Assembly (NCBI GenBank): GCA_029252555.1
Contig: JAQXBF010000001.1
Span: 1-64,000 of the forward strand
Reading direction: 5' to 3'
Length of the DNA: 64,000 nt
Source: Porticoccaceae bacterium
Lineage (GTDB): Bacteria; Pseudomonadota; Gammaproteobacteria; Pseudomonadales; Porticoccaceae
Positions 48,473-57,286 of the stretch are shown piece by piece (positions within the stretch are counted from its first letter, which is position 1; each line of letters begins with the position of its first letter). Below the pieces are notes generated by a model. That model ran no database searches, had not been told where the DNA came from, and saw nothing but the letters and a program-made list of their open reading frames with translations. The position numbers were made by a program, and so were the translations under genes.

Positions 48473-49303
48473 CTAATAACGCCGAGCCGACTCCCAAGCA
48501 TAAATCGCATGCTTACGCGTCTCACCCCAAAGATAGCCGCCAATCTGCCCACTCTGCTGCAGCACCCGATGGCAGGGAATAAAAAACGCAACAGGATTAG
48601 ACCCAATAGCAGTGCCCACCGCTCGAGAAGCCTTAGGCCTGCCCACCGCCGCCGCGACCTGCCCGTAGCTATTGATACAACAAGGGTCAATTTGTAAAAG
48701 CGCCCGCCACACACTGACTTGAAAATTCGTACCCCGCACATAGAGCGATAAAGGGCCATTACCAGATTGCTCTCCAGCAAACACAGCCTTCACAGTTTCC
48801 GCGGCTTCTGAGACCTTTTTGACCAGCTCAGCATTAGGCCATTGGCGCTGTAAATCCGCTATTTGCTGTTCAGTATTGTTATCAATCACAAACGACAGCT
48901 TGCAGATACCTCTGGGAGTCACTCCAATAAAAATATCCCCAAACGGGCTTTTGGCCAGCGAATATTGAATCTGTATACCCGCGCCACCAGTTTTAAATTC
49001 CCCCGGTGTCACAGCATCCAATTGCACAAAATGATCATACAGCCGCGAGCTACTACTAAGCCCCATAGAAGCAGTAACTTCTAATAAAGGTTTGGACTCG
49101 GCGAGCAACTTTTTGGCGTGGGCAAGGGTAAGAATCTGCAAATACTTTTTAGGAGTAACGCCAGCCCACTGACGAAACAATCTCTGAAAATGAAACGGGC
49201 TTAAATGCAGGTGCGCAGCAATCTCCTCCAGCGAGGGCTGTTGCCGCTGGTTGGCGGTTATAAAGTCTATGGCTTGAGCAATGCGCTGGTAATCGGAGTT
49301 CAT
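48473..49303 (-). CDS. Ada-like protein: AraC-type HTH fused to O6-methylguanine-DNA methyltransferase
   Basis: 276 residues. Residues about 8-105 form an AraC-type DNA-binding domain (LEEIAAHLHLSPFHFQRLFRQ). The C-terminal half is an alkyltransferase with the acceptor Cys in IPCHRVLQ, preceded by RAVGTAIGSNPVAF. The N-terminal zinc/methyl-phosphotriester domain (with Cys38) of E. coli Ada is absent, so activation by methyl-phosphotriesters is unlikely. I use the ATG at 49303, giving MNSDYQRIAQAIDF; the open frame upstream lies in the permease gene. It is downstream of the permease with a 28-bp gap. Confidence 0.92.
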   Translation of the reverse strand: MNSDYQRIAQAIDFITANQRQQPSLEEIAAHLHLSPFHFQRLFRQWAGVTPKKYLQILTLAHAKKLLAESKPLLEVTASMGLSSSSRLYDHFVQLDAVTPGEFKTGGAGIQIQYSLAKSPFGDIFIGVTPRGICKLSFVIDNNTEQQIADLQRQWPNAELVKKVSEAAETVKAVFAGEQSGNGPLSLYVRGTNFQVSVWRALLQIDPCCINSYGQVAAAVGRPKASRAVGTAIGSNPVAFFIPCHRVLQQSGQIGGYLWGETRKHAIYAWESARRY

Positions 49304-49331
49304 GGTCACAGTATTGCCGACAGGAGAGGGT

Positions 49332-50636
49332 TTAGCGACCCGAATCTTGCTTAGTTTTATCAACGGATAAATAGTAGATGACCGCGCCAGTGGCAATAAT
49401 CCCCAGACCAATCAAGCCCTCAGTGGGCTTTGATATCAGAACATAGGTGAGAGTCCACAATGTCACACCGAGATAAATTAATGGTGCAACAGGATAGGCG
49501 AAGGTTTTATAGGCTCCGGTAATATTGAGCTTTTTAAAGCGCAGAACAAATACACCCAGCACAGAAAATAAAGTGTTGATACCCAGCACAAAGCTGGAAA
49601 AGATCAATACAGATTCAAAGGTGGCGCTGATAATAAAAGCCACGGCCAGTAGGCCTTGAAAAAGAATGGCATTGGTGGGTAGGCCTTGGTCATTGCATTT
49701 GGCCAGTTTCGAAAACACTTTAAAGTCCTGACCAATCATCTGCAGAACCCTTGGGCCTGCCATAGTCATGGCGCTAACCGTTGATATTAAGAGCAGTGCC
49801 AGCACCGCGCCCATGGCTTTACCGGCTTCAGGGCCGAGAGCAGATTCGGCGACTATTACGCCCACTTCCAACTTGCCCTCTAGGCTTGAGATCGGCGCAG
49901 CGCTAAGAAAGGTCGCGTTGAGCAGCAGATAGAGCAGCATCACTAACGTGGTACCCACAAACAATACGATGGGCAGGTTGCGCTGGGGATTATCTAATTC
50001 ACCGGTTACATAGGTCGCCGCATTCCAGCCGGTGTAGGCGTAATTGACATAGATAAGGGCAACCGCAAAGGCACCGCTGAAGAGTAAATTTTCATCCCCA
50101 GCCTGAGGGGCAAAATCCAGTTGTTGGGGGCTATTACCCCAGATGGCGATCACTGCACAAAACAGCACAATCAGCACTAGCTTGAGGGCGGTAAATATCT
50201 GTTGCACATTGCTGCTGGTCTGGCGTGACAGGCAGTGGGTGATGGTTAAGCCAATCACCAATAATGTTGCCGCCCAGGTTCTAGAGAGTTCTGGAAACAC
50301 TGCTGACAGATAGGCTCCAAAGGTCATTGCGGCTAGTGCCACAGGAGCGGCAAAGCCGACGGTGGCAGAGACCCAACCGGAGATAAACCCAGCGCAGGGA
50401 TGGTAGAGGCGCGATAGAAAATTATATTCACCGCCAGATCGGGGCAGGTTGGCACCTAATTCTGCATAGGTCAGGGCGCCGCAAAGGGCCGTGAGGCCAC
50501 CCACCAGCCACAGCATCATCAGAGCGAAGGGCGACTGAATACTCAGCAACTGAAAGCCGAGGCTGGTAAAAACACCAGTGCCAATCATGTTGGCAACAAC
50601 CACTGAAATGCCTGTGGTTTTGGAAAAGCTATGCAT
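49332..50636 (-). CDS. APC-family amino acid permease
   Basis: 434-residue inner-membrane transporter with about 12 helices. The first membrane segment has VVANMIGTGVFTSLGF, the glycine-rich substrate-binding stretch of APC carriers; YAELGANLPRSGGEYNFLSR is also typical. The substrate is unknown. It is upstream of the Ada-like gene on the same strand and divergent from the DUF4345-like gene with a 180-bp spacer, in which I see no clear operator. Confidence 0.9.
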   Translation of the reverse strand: MHSFSKTTGISVVVANMIGTGVFTSLGFQLLSIQSPFALMMLWLVGGLTALCGALTYAELGANLPRSGGEYNFLSRLYHPCAGFISGWVSATVGFAAPVALAAMTFGAYLSAVFPELSRTWAATLLVIGLTITHCLSRQTSSNVQQIFTALKLVLIVLFCAVIAIWGNSPQQLDFAPQAGDENLLFSGAFAVALIYVNYAYTGWNAATYVTGELDNPQRNLPIVLFVGTTLVMLLYLLLNATFLSAAPISSLEGKLEVGVIVAESALGPEAGKAMGAVLALLLISTVSAMTMAGPRVLQMIGQDFKVFSKLAKCNDQGLPTNAILFQGLLAVAFIISATFESVLIFSSFVLGINTLFSVLGVFVLRFKKLNITGAYKTFAYPVAPLIYLGVTLWTLTYVLISKPTEGLIGLGIIATGAVIYYLSVDKTKQDSGR

Positions 50637-50816
50637 AGTCGATTTGAGCTTAAATAAAAATTTAACAGCACCTTACAGCACTGTGGTTACAACACAAAGA
50701 GCTTGCTGTCATGGGCGATTAAAGTGAATACTCTCGGGTCAGAAAATATCGCATTCAGAACGCAATAAAATCGGTTAAGCTACGGGCTATAACAACAAAA
50801 ATAAAAGGGTTTACCC

Positions 50817-51203
50817 ATGGATAAAGCGCTACCAATTCTACTAAAAATGCTGTCGCTGGGCATGCTGCTTGGGGCCTTCGGCTTTATGTTTGACCCAGCC
50901 AGTATGGAGGCAGATTTTGCCATTACGGCCCTCGAGACTCATGGCATGGGCACCATCCGTGGAGATCTGGGCGGCACCTTTTTAATGCTCGCTATTTTTA
51001 CTTTTTACGGTTCACGCCCCGACAATGCCGCTTGGCTGGCAGTGCCACTGGTGTTTATGTTGACTGTGCTGTTTGGTCGCATGGTCCACATTGCTATTGA
51101 TGGCCTAACTGATCCTGCAATCCGCTCTACTGTTGTCGAGCTGGTTGCCATCGCATTGCTGGAATATTCCCGCAGAACATTAGCCACTAATACAAAAAGC
51201 TAA
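50817..51203 (+). CDS. Small membrane protein, DUF4345-like
   Basis: 128 residues with about four hydrophobic segments (roughly 8-24, 50-66, 72-90 and 105-118). GTIRGDLGGTFLMLAIFTFYG and VLFGRMVHIAIDG resemble DUF4345 proteins, a family of unknown function. The assignment is from memory of the pattern and is not firm. The DUF3604 gene follows after 10 bp, so both are probably on one transcript. Confidence 0.65.
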   Translation: MDKALPILLKMLSLGMLLGAFGFMFDPASMEADFAITALETHGMGTIRGDLGGTFLMLAIFTFYGSRPDNAAWLAVPLVFMLTVLFGRMVHIAIDGLTDPAIRSTVVELVAIALLEYSRRTLATNTKS

Positions 51204-51213
51204 GGAGCTAAAA

Positions 51214-53091
51214 ATGAAAGCACTGACCTTTACCGCAGCTTTTTGCCTGTCTGCATCCTGTTTAGCCGAGTCGACAGAGCCAGCTAAAACACAGGTGTAT
51301 TTTGGTGATACCCACTTGCACACCAGCTATTCTTTTGACGCATTTCTGAATAACAATTTTAGTGCTGACCCAGACACGGCCTATCGCTGGGCCAAAGGTC
51401 AGCCGGTTATTCACCCCTATAACCGGGCTCGGGTGCAAATCAACACACCATTAGACTTTTTAGTGGTTTCAGATCACGCTGAAATGCTTGGTGTTATGCG
51501 CGCGATTCGCGAGGACACCATCGAATGGGAAGATATTGGCTGGTACGACTCGCTTAAAAGATGGTGGGCAGTAAGGCTATTAAACAACGCTCTGGATGAT
51601 GATTTGGGCCGTGCTTTTTTTGGCCGATTTCTACCCAAGTCGGCTGCAGTAGTGGGTGGCGATCCGGTGGCCGATGTGCATAACAATATTGGCAGTGTCG
51701 CGATTTTTGGCGATACCACTGGCACCTCAAAAGACGCCTGGCTGGATATTATTGATGCAGCTGAAAAGTACAATGAGCCGGGCGTATTTACCAGCCTGTT
51801 GGGTTGGGAGTGGAGCTCTCTCCCCACTGGAGCTAACTTGCACCGCATTGTGGTGACACCAGATGGCGGAGATAAAGCCAGCCAGTACATTCCCTATGGT
51901 TCAGATCAGAGCCAGTATCCGGAAGACCTGTGGCAATGGTTAGAGGATACTGAGGCCAGCACCGACAGCCGTTTTATTTCTATTCCTCACAACTCGAATA
52001 TTTCAAAAGGTTATATGTTTGGTGAGACCACTGTAAAAGGAGAGGCTATTACGGCTGACTATGCGCGCACGCGCATGCAGTGGGAGCCGATTACCGAGGT
52101 CACTCAGATTAAAGGTGACAGCGAAACTCATCCTGGATTTTCTCCCGAAGATGAGTTTGCCGATTTTGAAACCTACGACTATTACATCCAGACCAGTAAG
52201 AGCAAAACACCAGTCTCTCTAGGTGATTATATTCGGCCAGCATTAAAACGCGGCTTGGCGATAGAGCAAAAAGTGGGCGCTAATCCCTATAAGTTTGGCT
52301 TTATTGGTTCAACCGACGCCCACTCCGGTTTGTCTTCACCAGAAGAAGGCAATTTCTGGGGCAAAATGGCCAAAGATTCAACGCCTGAAACCAAGGCACC
52401 GACCCTGGGCAATCCCACTGGTGCAGATGGTTGGGACATGTCCGCTTCTGGCTTAGCGGCAGTTTGGGCCACGGAAAATAACCGTGAAGCGATTTATGCG
52501 GCCTTTAAACGTAAAGAAACCTATGCCACCACTGGCCCGCGCATGCGTGTGCAGTTGTTTGCCGGCTGGGATTTCCCCGCAAAAGCGGAGAGCTCTGAAA
52601 ACTTTGCCGCCATTGGCTATCAGCATGGCGTGCCCATGGGGGGTGATCTAACGGCTAACCCCTCCGCTGCTGCACCGAAATTTATGGTGCGGGCTGTAAA
52701 AGGTCCACTGGATGCCAATCTCGATAGGGTACAGATGGTGAAGGGCTGGGTTGATGCCTCTGGCGAGCAGCATGAGATGGTCTACAATATAGTCTGGTCC
52801 GGTGACAGAGTGCTGGATGCCAATGGCAAGTTACCAGCTGTAGGCAATACAGTGGATCTAAAGTCTGCTCGATATACCAACAGCATTGGTCAGGCTGAGT
52901 TTGCAACCAAGTGGTCGGATCCAGATTTTGATCCTGCTCAGTTGGCCTTTTATTATGCCCGAGTGTTGCAGATCCCCACGCCGCGCAATGGCTTGTTCGA
53001 CAGCCTTGCCTTGCGGTGGGACGAGCCCCCCAAAGGGCCAAAAACCATTCAGGAGCGGGCCTACACCTCACCAGTTTGGTATACGCCTTAA
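51214..53091 (+). CDS. DUF3604 domain-containing secreted protein (PHP-like hydrolase fold)
   Basis: 625 residues. A signal peptide (about 1-20, AAFCLSASCLAES) indicates export. The body has metal-binding motifs of the PHP/amidohydrolase type: VYFGDTHLHTSYSFDA (about 30-45), FLVVSDHAEMLG (about 86-97), ISIPHNSNISKG and GFIGSTDAHSGLSSPEEG. This pattern is typical of the DUF3604 family. The substrate is unknown. A GGAGC ribosome site precedes the ATG. A PpiC-type isomerase and a HupE/UreJ membrane protein follow directly, suggesting a functional block. Confidence 0.88.
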   Translation: MKALTFTAAFCLSASCLAESTEPAKTQVYFGDTHLHTSYSFDAFLNNNFSADPDTAYRWAKGQPVIHPYNRARVQINTPLDFLVVSDHAEMLGVMRAIREDTIEWEDIGWYDSLKRWWAVRLLNNALDDDLGRAFFGRFLPKSAAVVGGDPVADVHNNIGSVAIFGDTTGTSKDAWLDIIDAAEKYNEPGVFTSLLGWEWSSLPTGANLHRIVVTPDGGDKASQYIPYGSDQSQYPEDLWQWLEDTEASTDSRFISIPHNSNISKGYMFGETTVKGEAITADYARTRMQWEPITEVTQIKGDSETHPGFSPEDEFADFETYDYYIQTSKSKTPVSLGDYIRPALKRGLAIEQKVGANPYKFGFIGSTDAHSGLSSPEEGNFWGKMAKDSTPETKAPTLGNPTGADGWDMSASGLAAVWATENNREAIYAAFKRKETYATTGPRMRVQLFAGWDFPAKAESSENFAAIGYQHGVPMGGDLTANPSAAAPKFMVRAVKGPLDANLDRVQMVKGWVDASGEQHEMVYNIVWSGDRVLDANGKLPAVGNTVDLKSARYTNSIGQAEFATKWSDPDFDPAQLAFYYARVLQIPTPRNGLFDSLALRWDEPPKGPKTIQERAYTSPVWYTP

Positions 53092-53137
53092 TTTATGCCA
53101 GTTGGTCAAACCAAGCTAAAAAGGAATTTAACGCGCA

Positions 53138-54007
53138 ATGATTAAAAAGCTGTTCAAAGAACCTCTCTTTCAATTTTTAATTATTGCGCTGGTGCTGCTT
53201 GGTGGAGAGCGCTGGGTAAATGCTGACGACTACGCCTATGACCAGTACTCTATCCAAATAGACGACCAGCAGTTGCTGCAATTTATGCAGCTGCGAGCCA
53301 AGACCTTTAAGCCAGAGCAAGCTCAAGCCGCATTGGATGTAATGAACACAGAAGATCGCCAGCGGCTGGTTGATGACTATGCCCGCAATGAAGTGATGTT
53401 TCGCGAGGCAATGGCAATTGGTCTGGACAAAAATGATCAGCTTATCCGCCGCCGTCTGATTCAAAAAATGGATTATCTGGCCCAGGGTTTTTATGACGAG
53501 GCCGAACAATTAAAAGAGGCTGATCTCCGTGCTTATTACGCTGAGCATAAGCAAGACTATAAAAAAGCCGCCGAAGCCACCTTTACCCATGTCTTTATCT
53601 CCACGCAAAACCGCAGTGTTGACGATGCCAAGGCGATATCAGACGGGCTTTTAGTACAGATTAATGCAGACCGGGCGCCTTTTGAAAATGCGTCCAGATA
53701 CGGTGAGCGTTTTCTCTATAACCGCAATTATGTCAATCGTGAAGACGACGAGATCGGTAGCCATTTTGGCCAATCTTTTCAGGAAACTGTATTTGCTTTA
53801 AGCATTACAGATCAATGGCAGGGGCCGCTGCAGTCTAGCTATGGTTGGCATCTGGTGTTGCTGGTTAAAAATACCTCTGCCTACGTGCCTGAGTTTGAGG
53901 AAGTCAGCTCCGCTGTATTTGCCGATGCTCAGCGCCAACAGCAACGAGAGGTAAGACGCCAGGCCATCGACAGGCTAATGGCCAAATATCAGATAGAGAC
54001 AGAATAA
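53138..54007 (+). CDS. Membrane-anchored PpiC-type peptidyl-prolyl isomerase
   Basis: 289 residues. One N-terminal membrane segment or signal anchor (about 9-25, FQFLIIALVLLGG) and a helical chaperone-like region (about 30-135) are followed by a parvulin domain (about 140-250): ATFTHVFIST, FENASRYGERF, EIGSHFGQSFQETVFAL and LQSSYGWHLVLLVK. It should fold or protect exported proteins in the periplasm. Sandwiched between the DUF3604 and HupE genes, it is a candidate dedicated foldase. Its TAA overlaps the next ATG by one base. Confidence 0.88.
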   Translation: MIKKLFKEPLFQFLIIALVLLGGERWVNADDYAYDQYSIQIDDQQLLQFMQLRAKTFKPEQAQAALDVMNTEDRQRLVDDYARNEVMFREAMAIGLDKNDQLIRRRLIQKMDYLAQGFYDEAEQLKEADLRAYYAEHKQDYKKAAEATFTHVFISTQNRSVDDAKAISDGLLVQINADRAPFENASRYGERFLYNRNYVNREDDEIGSHFGQSFQETVFALSITDQWQGPLQSSYGWHLVLLVKNTSAYVPEFEEVSSAVFADAQRQQQREVRRQAIDRLMAKYQIETE

Positions 54008-55008
54008 TGCGCGCAGCTTTTTTTACTCTCGCACTGCTGTTTAGTAGCTGGGTGGCCGCCGATGAAGCGCGGCCAGTCTATGTAGAAGTGGTTGAAAACA
54101 ATACCAGCCAGTTTCTTGTTAAATGGAAAGTGCCGCCGGTTATGCCCGCTGGCCATGAACCCTACATTAAATTGCACCACCCAGATTGCCTACTAGTCAG
54201 TGGTGAAAATGCTGCCGGGTTACTTGGCCGCAGGCTTTACCAATGTGATATTCAGGATACAGATGCCACCTTCTCCCTGGTGCTGGATTACCCCCACAGC
54301 AATCCCGCGCTGACATCGCTTATCGTCTTTAAACCCTTTGAGGCACGGCCCATACAGGTTTTTTCTGGCCCAGAAAAAACCACTGTAAGTATTCCGGTCA
54401 GCACCAGTGCTGGTGCTGTAGCCAAACAATACACAGTGGCTGGTATTGAACATATTTTAATTGGTACAGACCACCTGTTATTTGTGCTCTGCCTGATGAC
54501 TATTGCCGGTGGTTTTAAGCGTTTGCTCCTGACCGTGACCGGCTTTACCGTTGCCCACTCTATTACCCTGAGTCTAGCGACATTGGATATTTTTCGTCTG
54601 CCCACCGAGCTGGTGGAGTTGTTGATTGCCCTGAGTATTGTGCTCTTGGCGGTTGAGATTATTAAGCATAATCGTGCGGAAGAGGGCGCCGAACCCAGTT
54701 TCACCTGGCGTTATCCCGTAAGTGCCTCATCGGCATTTGGTTTGTTACACGGCTTTGGTTTTGCAGTGGTACTTCAGGAATTGGGCCTGCCCGCCTCCAT
54801 GAAAGTCCATGCGCTGTTGTTTTTTAATATAGGCGTAGAGTTGGGGCAGCTGCTATTTATTGCGGTGGTGCTGGCATTGGTGTTTGCGGTGTTGCGCACT
54901 ATTACTGTGGCCAACAAGCACCGGGTTGTGCTTGTTGAAATTGCTGTCTACGGTGTCGGCATTACCAGTTCATACTGGCTATTTGAACGGCTGGGAGCAC
55001 TTTTTTAG
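54007..55008 (+). CDS. HupE/UreJ family membrane protein
   Basis: 333 residues. A signal peptide (about 1-18) and a periplasmic beta-rich domain of about 140 residues precede a membrane domain (from about 143) with six or seven helices. The family motif is visible: TVAGIEHILIGTDHLLFVLC with conserved His and Asp, and later SAFGLLHGFGFAVV. HupE/UreJ proteins are suspected nickel or cobalt transporters, but no hydrogenase or urease genes are near. Translation is coupled to the upstream isomerase gene (TAATG). Confidence 0.88.
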   Translation: MRAAFFTLALLFSSWVAADEARPVYVEVVENNTSQFLVKWKVPPVMPAGHEPYIKLHHPDCLLVSGENAAGLLGRRLYQCDIQDTDATFSLVLDYPHSNPALTSLIVFKPFEARPIQVFSGPEKTTVSIPVSTSAGAVAKQYTVAGIEHILIGTDHLLFVLCLMTIAGGFKRLLLTVTGFTVAHSITLSLATLDIFRLPTELVELLIALSIVLLAVEIIKHNRAEEGAEPSFTWRYPVSASSAFGLLHGFGFAVVLQELGLPASMKVHALLFFNIGVELGQLLFIAVVLALVFAVLRTITVANKHRVVLVEIAVYGVGITSSYWLFERLGALF

Positions 55009-55022
55009 CCTTGCAGCAAAGG

Positions 55023-55826
55023 TTATTTCAAGTGGCCCAGATGTTTGGAAACCACTTTTAAGCTGGGCTTAAACAGTTTGGGTGTACAAGCCAAAATATG
55101 ACCAGACTCCATAAACTTCTCGCCACCCTGAAAGTCACTTACCATGCCACCAGCTTCCCGCACTATCAGCACACCAGCGGCGATATCCCAGGGCTTTAAA
55201 GACATTTCCCAGAACACATCCATGCGCCCAGCGGCTACATAGGCCAAATCTAACGAGGCCACACCCAAGCGGCGAATGCCTGCGGAGTTATCAGCAAAAT
55301 CATGCATGCAGGCGAGGTACTTATCCATCTCATTAAAAGAAGGGGCATTAAAGGGAATACCTGTGGCATAGAGTGCGCCAGCTTTTTCAGTGCGGCCCGA
55401 GACACGAATACGGCGGCCATTAAGGCTGGCACCATAACCGCGGCTGGCAGTAAATTCTTCTCTTTTAAACGGCTCCAAAATAACGCCGTGTTCCAGTTTG
55501 CTTTTGATACGGCAGGCAATAGAAATAGCCACGTGGGGAATGCCGCGGACAAAATTGGTGGTGCCATCCAGTGGATCGATAATCCATTCCACATCGGAGT
55601 CGGGGTTACCGCTAGTGCCACTTTCCTCACCGATAAAACGGTGATCCGGGTAGGCTTTTTTGATGTTGTAGATAATGGTTTCTTCTGAGCGGCGATCCAC
55701 CTCAGTGACAAAGTCATGGCGACCCTTTTCATCAACCTTCACTAAATCGAGATTATCGGCAGATTTAACAATCATTTCGCCTGCCTGACGGGCAGCACGA
55801 AGGGCAATATTAACCATAGGTTGCAT
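55023..55826 (-). CDS. suhB: Inositol-1-monophosphatase SuhB
   Basis: 267 residues, Mg2+-dependent inositol phosphatase fold. Metal-site motifs: GEESGTSG (Glu), WIIDPLDGTTNFVRGIPH (Asp-Pro-Leu-Asp-Gly-Thr) and LKPWDIAAGVLIVREAGG (Trp-Asp). In E. coli SuhB also joins rRNA antitermination complexes, so the phosphatase activity may not be its main role. It is divergent from trmJ, the arrangement found in Pseudomonas and relatives. Confidence 0.96.
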   Translation of the reverse strand: MQPMVNIALRAARQAGEMIVKSADNLDLVKVDEKGRHDFVTEVDRRSEETIIYNIKKAYPDHRFIGEESGTSGNPDSDVEWIIDPLDGTTNFVRGIPHVAISIACRIKSKLEHGVILEPFKREEFTASRGYGASLNGRRIRVSGRTEKAGALYATGIPFNAPSFNEMDKYLACMHDFADNSAGIRRLGVASLDLAYVAAGRMDVFWEMSLKPWDIAAGVLIVREAGGMVSDFQGGEKFMESGHILACTPKLFKPSLKVVSKHLGHLK

Positions 55827-55955
55827 AGGACGGTTTCCAAGTGACTTTAAAGAGCGGAGCGCATTGTAACAGAACTACTGTGCCAGAGAAGCCCGATTCT
55901 GCTACACTCTCGCCCCGATTTTGGGGCAGCAACAACAACAAGTAAGAGGCTTATT

Positions 55956-56702
55956 GTGTCTACCACTGAACGTCAGGCAAAAATTCGAATAGTGCTGGTC
56001 AATACCACTCACCCAGGCAATATTGGCGGTGCAGCGCGGGCCATGAAAAACATGGGTCTCGCCGAGCTTTATCTGGTGCAACCTCGAGAGTACCCTGCGC
56101 CGAGAGCGGTCTGGCGTGCCGCCGGTGCCAGAGATGTATTAGCCAATGCCACTATTGTTGAGTCAGTCGATGAGGCTATTGCTGGCTGTGGCCTTGTTGT
56201 TGGCACAAGTGCCCGCGAGCGCAGAATTCCCTGGCCATTGATTAACCCCCGCGAGTGCGGTGAGCGCATCTGGCAGGAATCGGCAACCCATGAGGTAGCT
56301 CTGCTATTTGGTCGTGAAGATCGCGGCCTTACCAATGAAGAGTTACATAAGTGTCACTATCATGTGCATATTCCCTCAAACCCAGAATACAGCTCATTAA
56401 ATCTGGCCACTGCAGTGCAGGTGCTGAGCTATGAGGTTCGTATGGCCAGCCTAGCAGATGTCGAGGGCAATTTACCCTCTTTACAAGACTGGGATCAGCC
56501 GCCAGTCACTGCCGATGACCTAGAGAACTTCCATGTGCACCTCGCCGAAACAATGGCAGATCTCAAGTTTTATGACCCAGAAAACCCCAAGCAACTGCTG
56601 ACCCGTATGCGCCGACTGTTTAATCGCCAGAGAATGGACCAGATGGAAGTCTCTATACTGCGCGGCTTGCTGTCTGCGGTGCAGCGCGTTGCCCACAAAT
56701 AG
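55956..56702 (+). CDS. trmJ: tRNA (cytidine/uridine-2'-O-)-methyltransferase TrmJ
   Basis: 248 residues. SPOUT-class methyltransferase acting on position 32 of tRNA. Motifs: VLVNTTHPGNIGGAARAMKN, LYLVQPREYPAPRAVWRAAGA, LLFGREDRGLTNEELHKCHY and PSNPEYSSLNLATAVQVLSY, which form the knotted SAM site. In Pseudomonas cysE lies between trmJ and iscR; here the isc promoter follows trmJ directly. Confidence 0.96.
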   Translation: MSTTERQAKIRIVLVNTTHPGNIGGAARAMKNMGLAELYLVQPREYPAPRAVWRAAGARDVLANATIVESVDEAIAGCGLVVGTSARERRIPWPLINPRECGERIWQESATHEVALLFGREDRGLTNEELHKCHYHVHIPSNPEYSSLNLATAVQVLSYEVRMASLADVEGNLPSLQDWDQPPVTADDLENFHVHLAETMADLKFYDPENPKQLLTRMRRLFNRQRMDQMEVSILRGLLSAVQRVAHK

Positions 56703-56721
56703 CCTATTAAACTAATCAGGT

Positions 56722-56756
56722 ATTTAGTTGACTAAAATACTAGGTTATTGGATAAT
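56722..56756 (+). promoter_or_regulatory. iscR promoter with type-1-like IscR site
   Basis: TTGACT (56728-56733), 17 bases, GATAAT (56751-56756): a near-consensus sigma-70 promoter starting about 33 bases before the iscR ATG. The stretch TAGTTGACTAAAATACTAGG (56725-56744) overlaps the -35 box and resembles the type-1 sites bound by the 2Fe-2S form of IscR at E. coli iscR. This supports feedback repression when Fe-S clusters are sufficient. Confidence 0.8.
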
Positions 56757-56795
56757 TCTCGGCTTATCCAGCGGCACATTTCACAGGTCATAGAT

Positions 56796-57272
56796 ATGCG
56801 ATTAACAACTCGAGGGCGCTATGCGGTAACGGCCATGCTCGACTTGACGCTTCATGCTCAGGACAAACCAATCTCATTGGCAGATATTTCCGAGCGACAA
56901 TCTATTTCACTCTCTTATTTAGAGCAGTTATTTTCCCGGTTGCGTCAATCCGGTCTGGTCTCAAGCGTTCGTGGCCCCGGTGGCGGCTACCATTTAGGCC
57001 GCGCTAGCGATGGTATCTTTGTGGCGCAGATTATTGATGCGGTCAATGAGTCCTTAGACACCACTAACTGTCAGGGTAAAGGCGACTGTCAGGGCGGTGA
57101 AATCTGTTTGACCCACACATTGTGGAGCGATCTGAGCAAAGAGATTCATGGATTTTTAAATGGCATTAGTCTGGCTGATCTGGTCGCCAAACGAAACGTA
57201 CAATATATAGCTCAGCGGCAAGTTGAACAGCTGCTGGTTATAGATGACAACATGCAGGCAGGCGCCTGCTGA
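56796..57272 (+). CDS. iscR: Fe-S cluster-responsive regulator IscR
   Basis: 158-residue Rrf2-family winged-helix regulator. The cluster ligands C92, C98, C104 and H107 fall at exactly the E. coli positions ([19 protein letters not shown]). The DNA-binding part has [17 protein letters not shown] and [20 protein letters not shown]. The ATG at 56796 matches the family start; the open frame for 16 codons upstream lies over the promoter. It is the first gene of the isc operon and, by family knowledge, represses it in its cluster-bound form. Confidence 0.97.
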   Translation: MRLTTRGRYAVTAMLDLTLHAQDKPISLADISERQSISLSYLEQLFSRLRQSGLVSSVRGPGGGYHLGRASDGIFVAQIIDAVNESLDTTNCQGKGDCQGGEICLTHTLWSDLSKEIHGFLNGISLADLVAKRNVQYIAQRQVEQLLVIDDNMQAGAC

Positions 57273-57286
57273 TTTTGGAGTAACGA

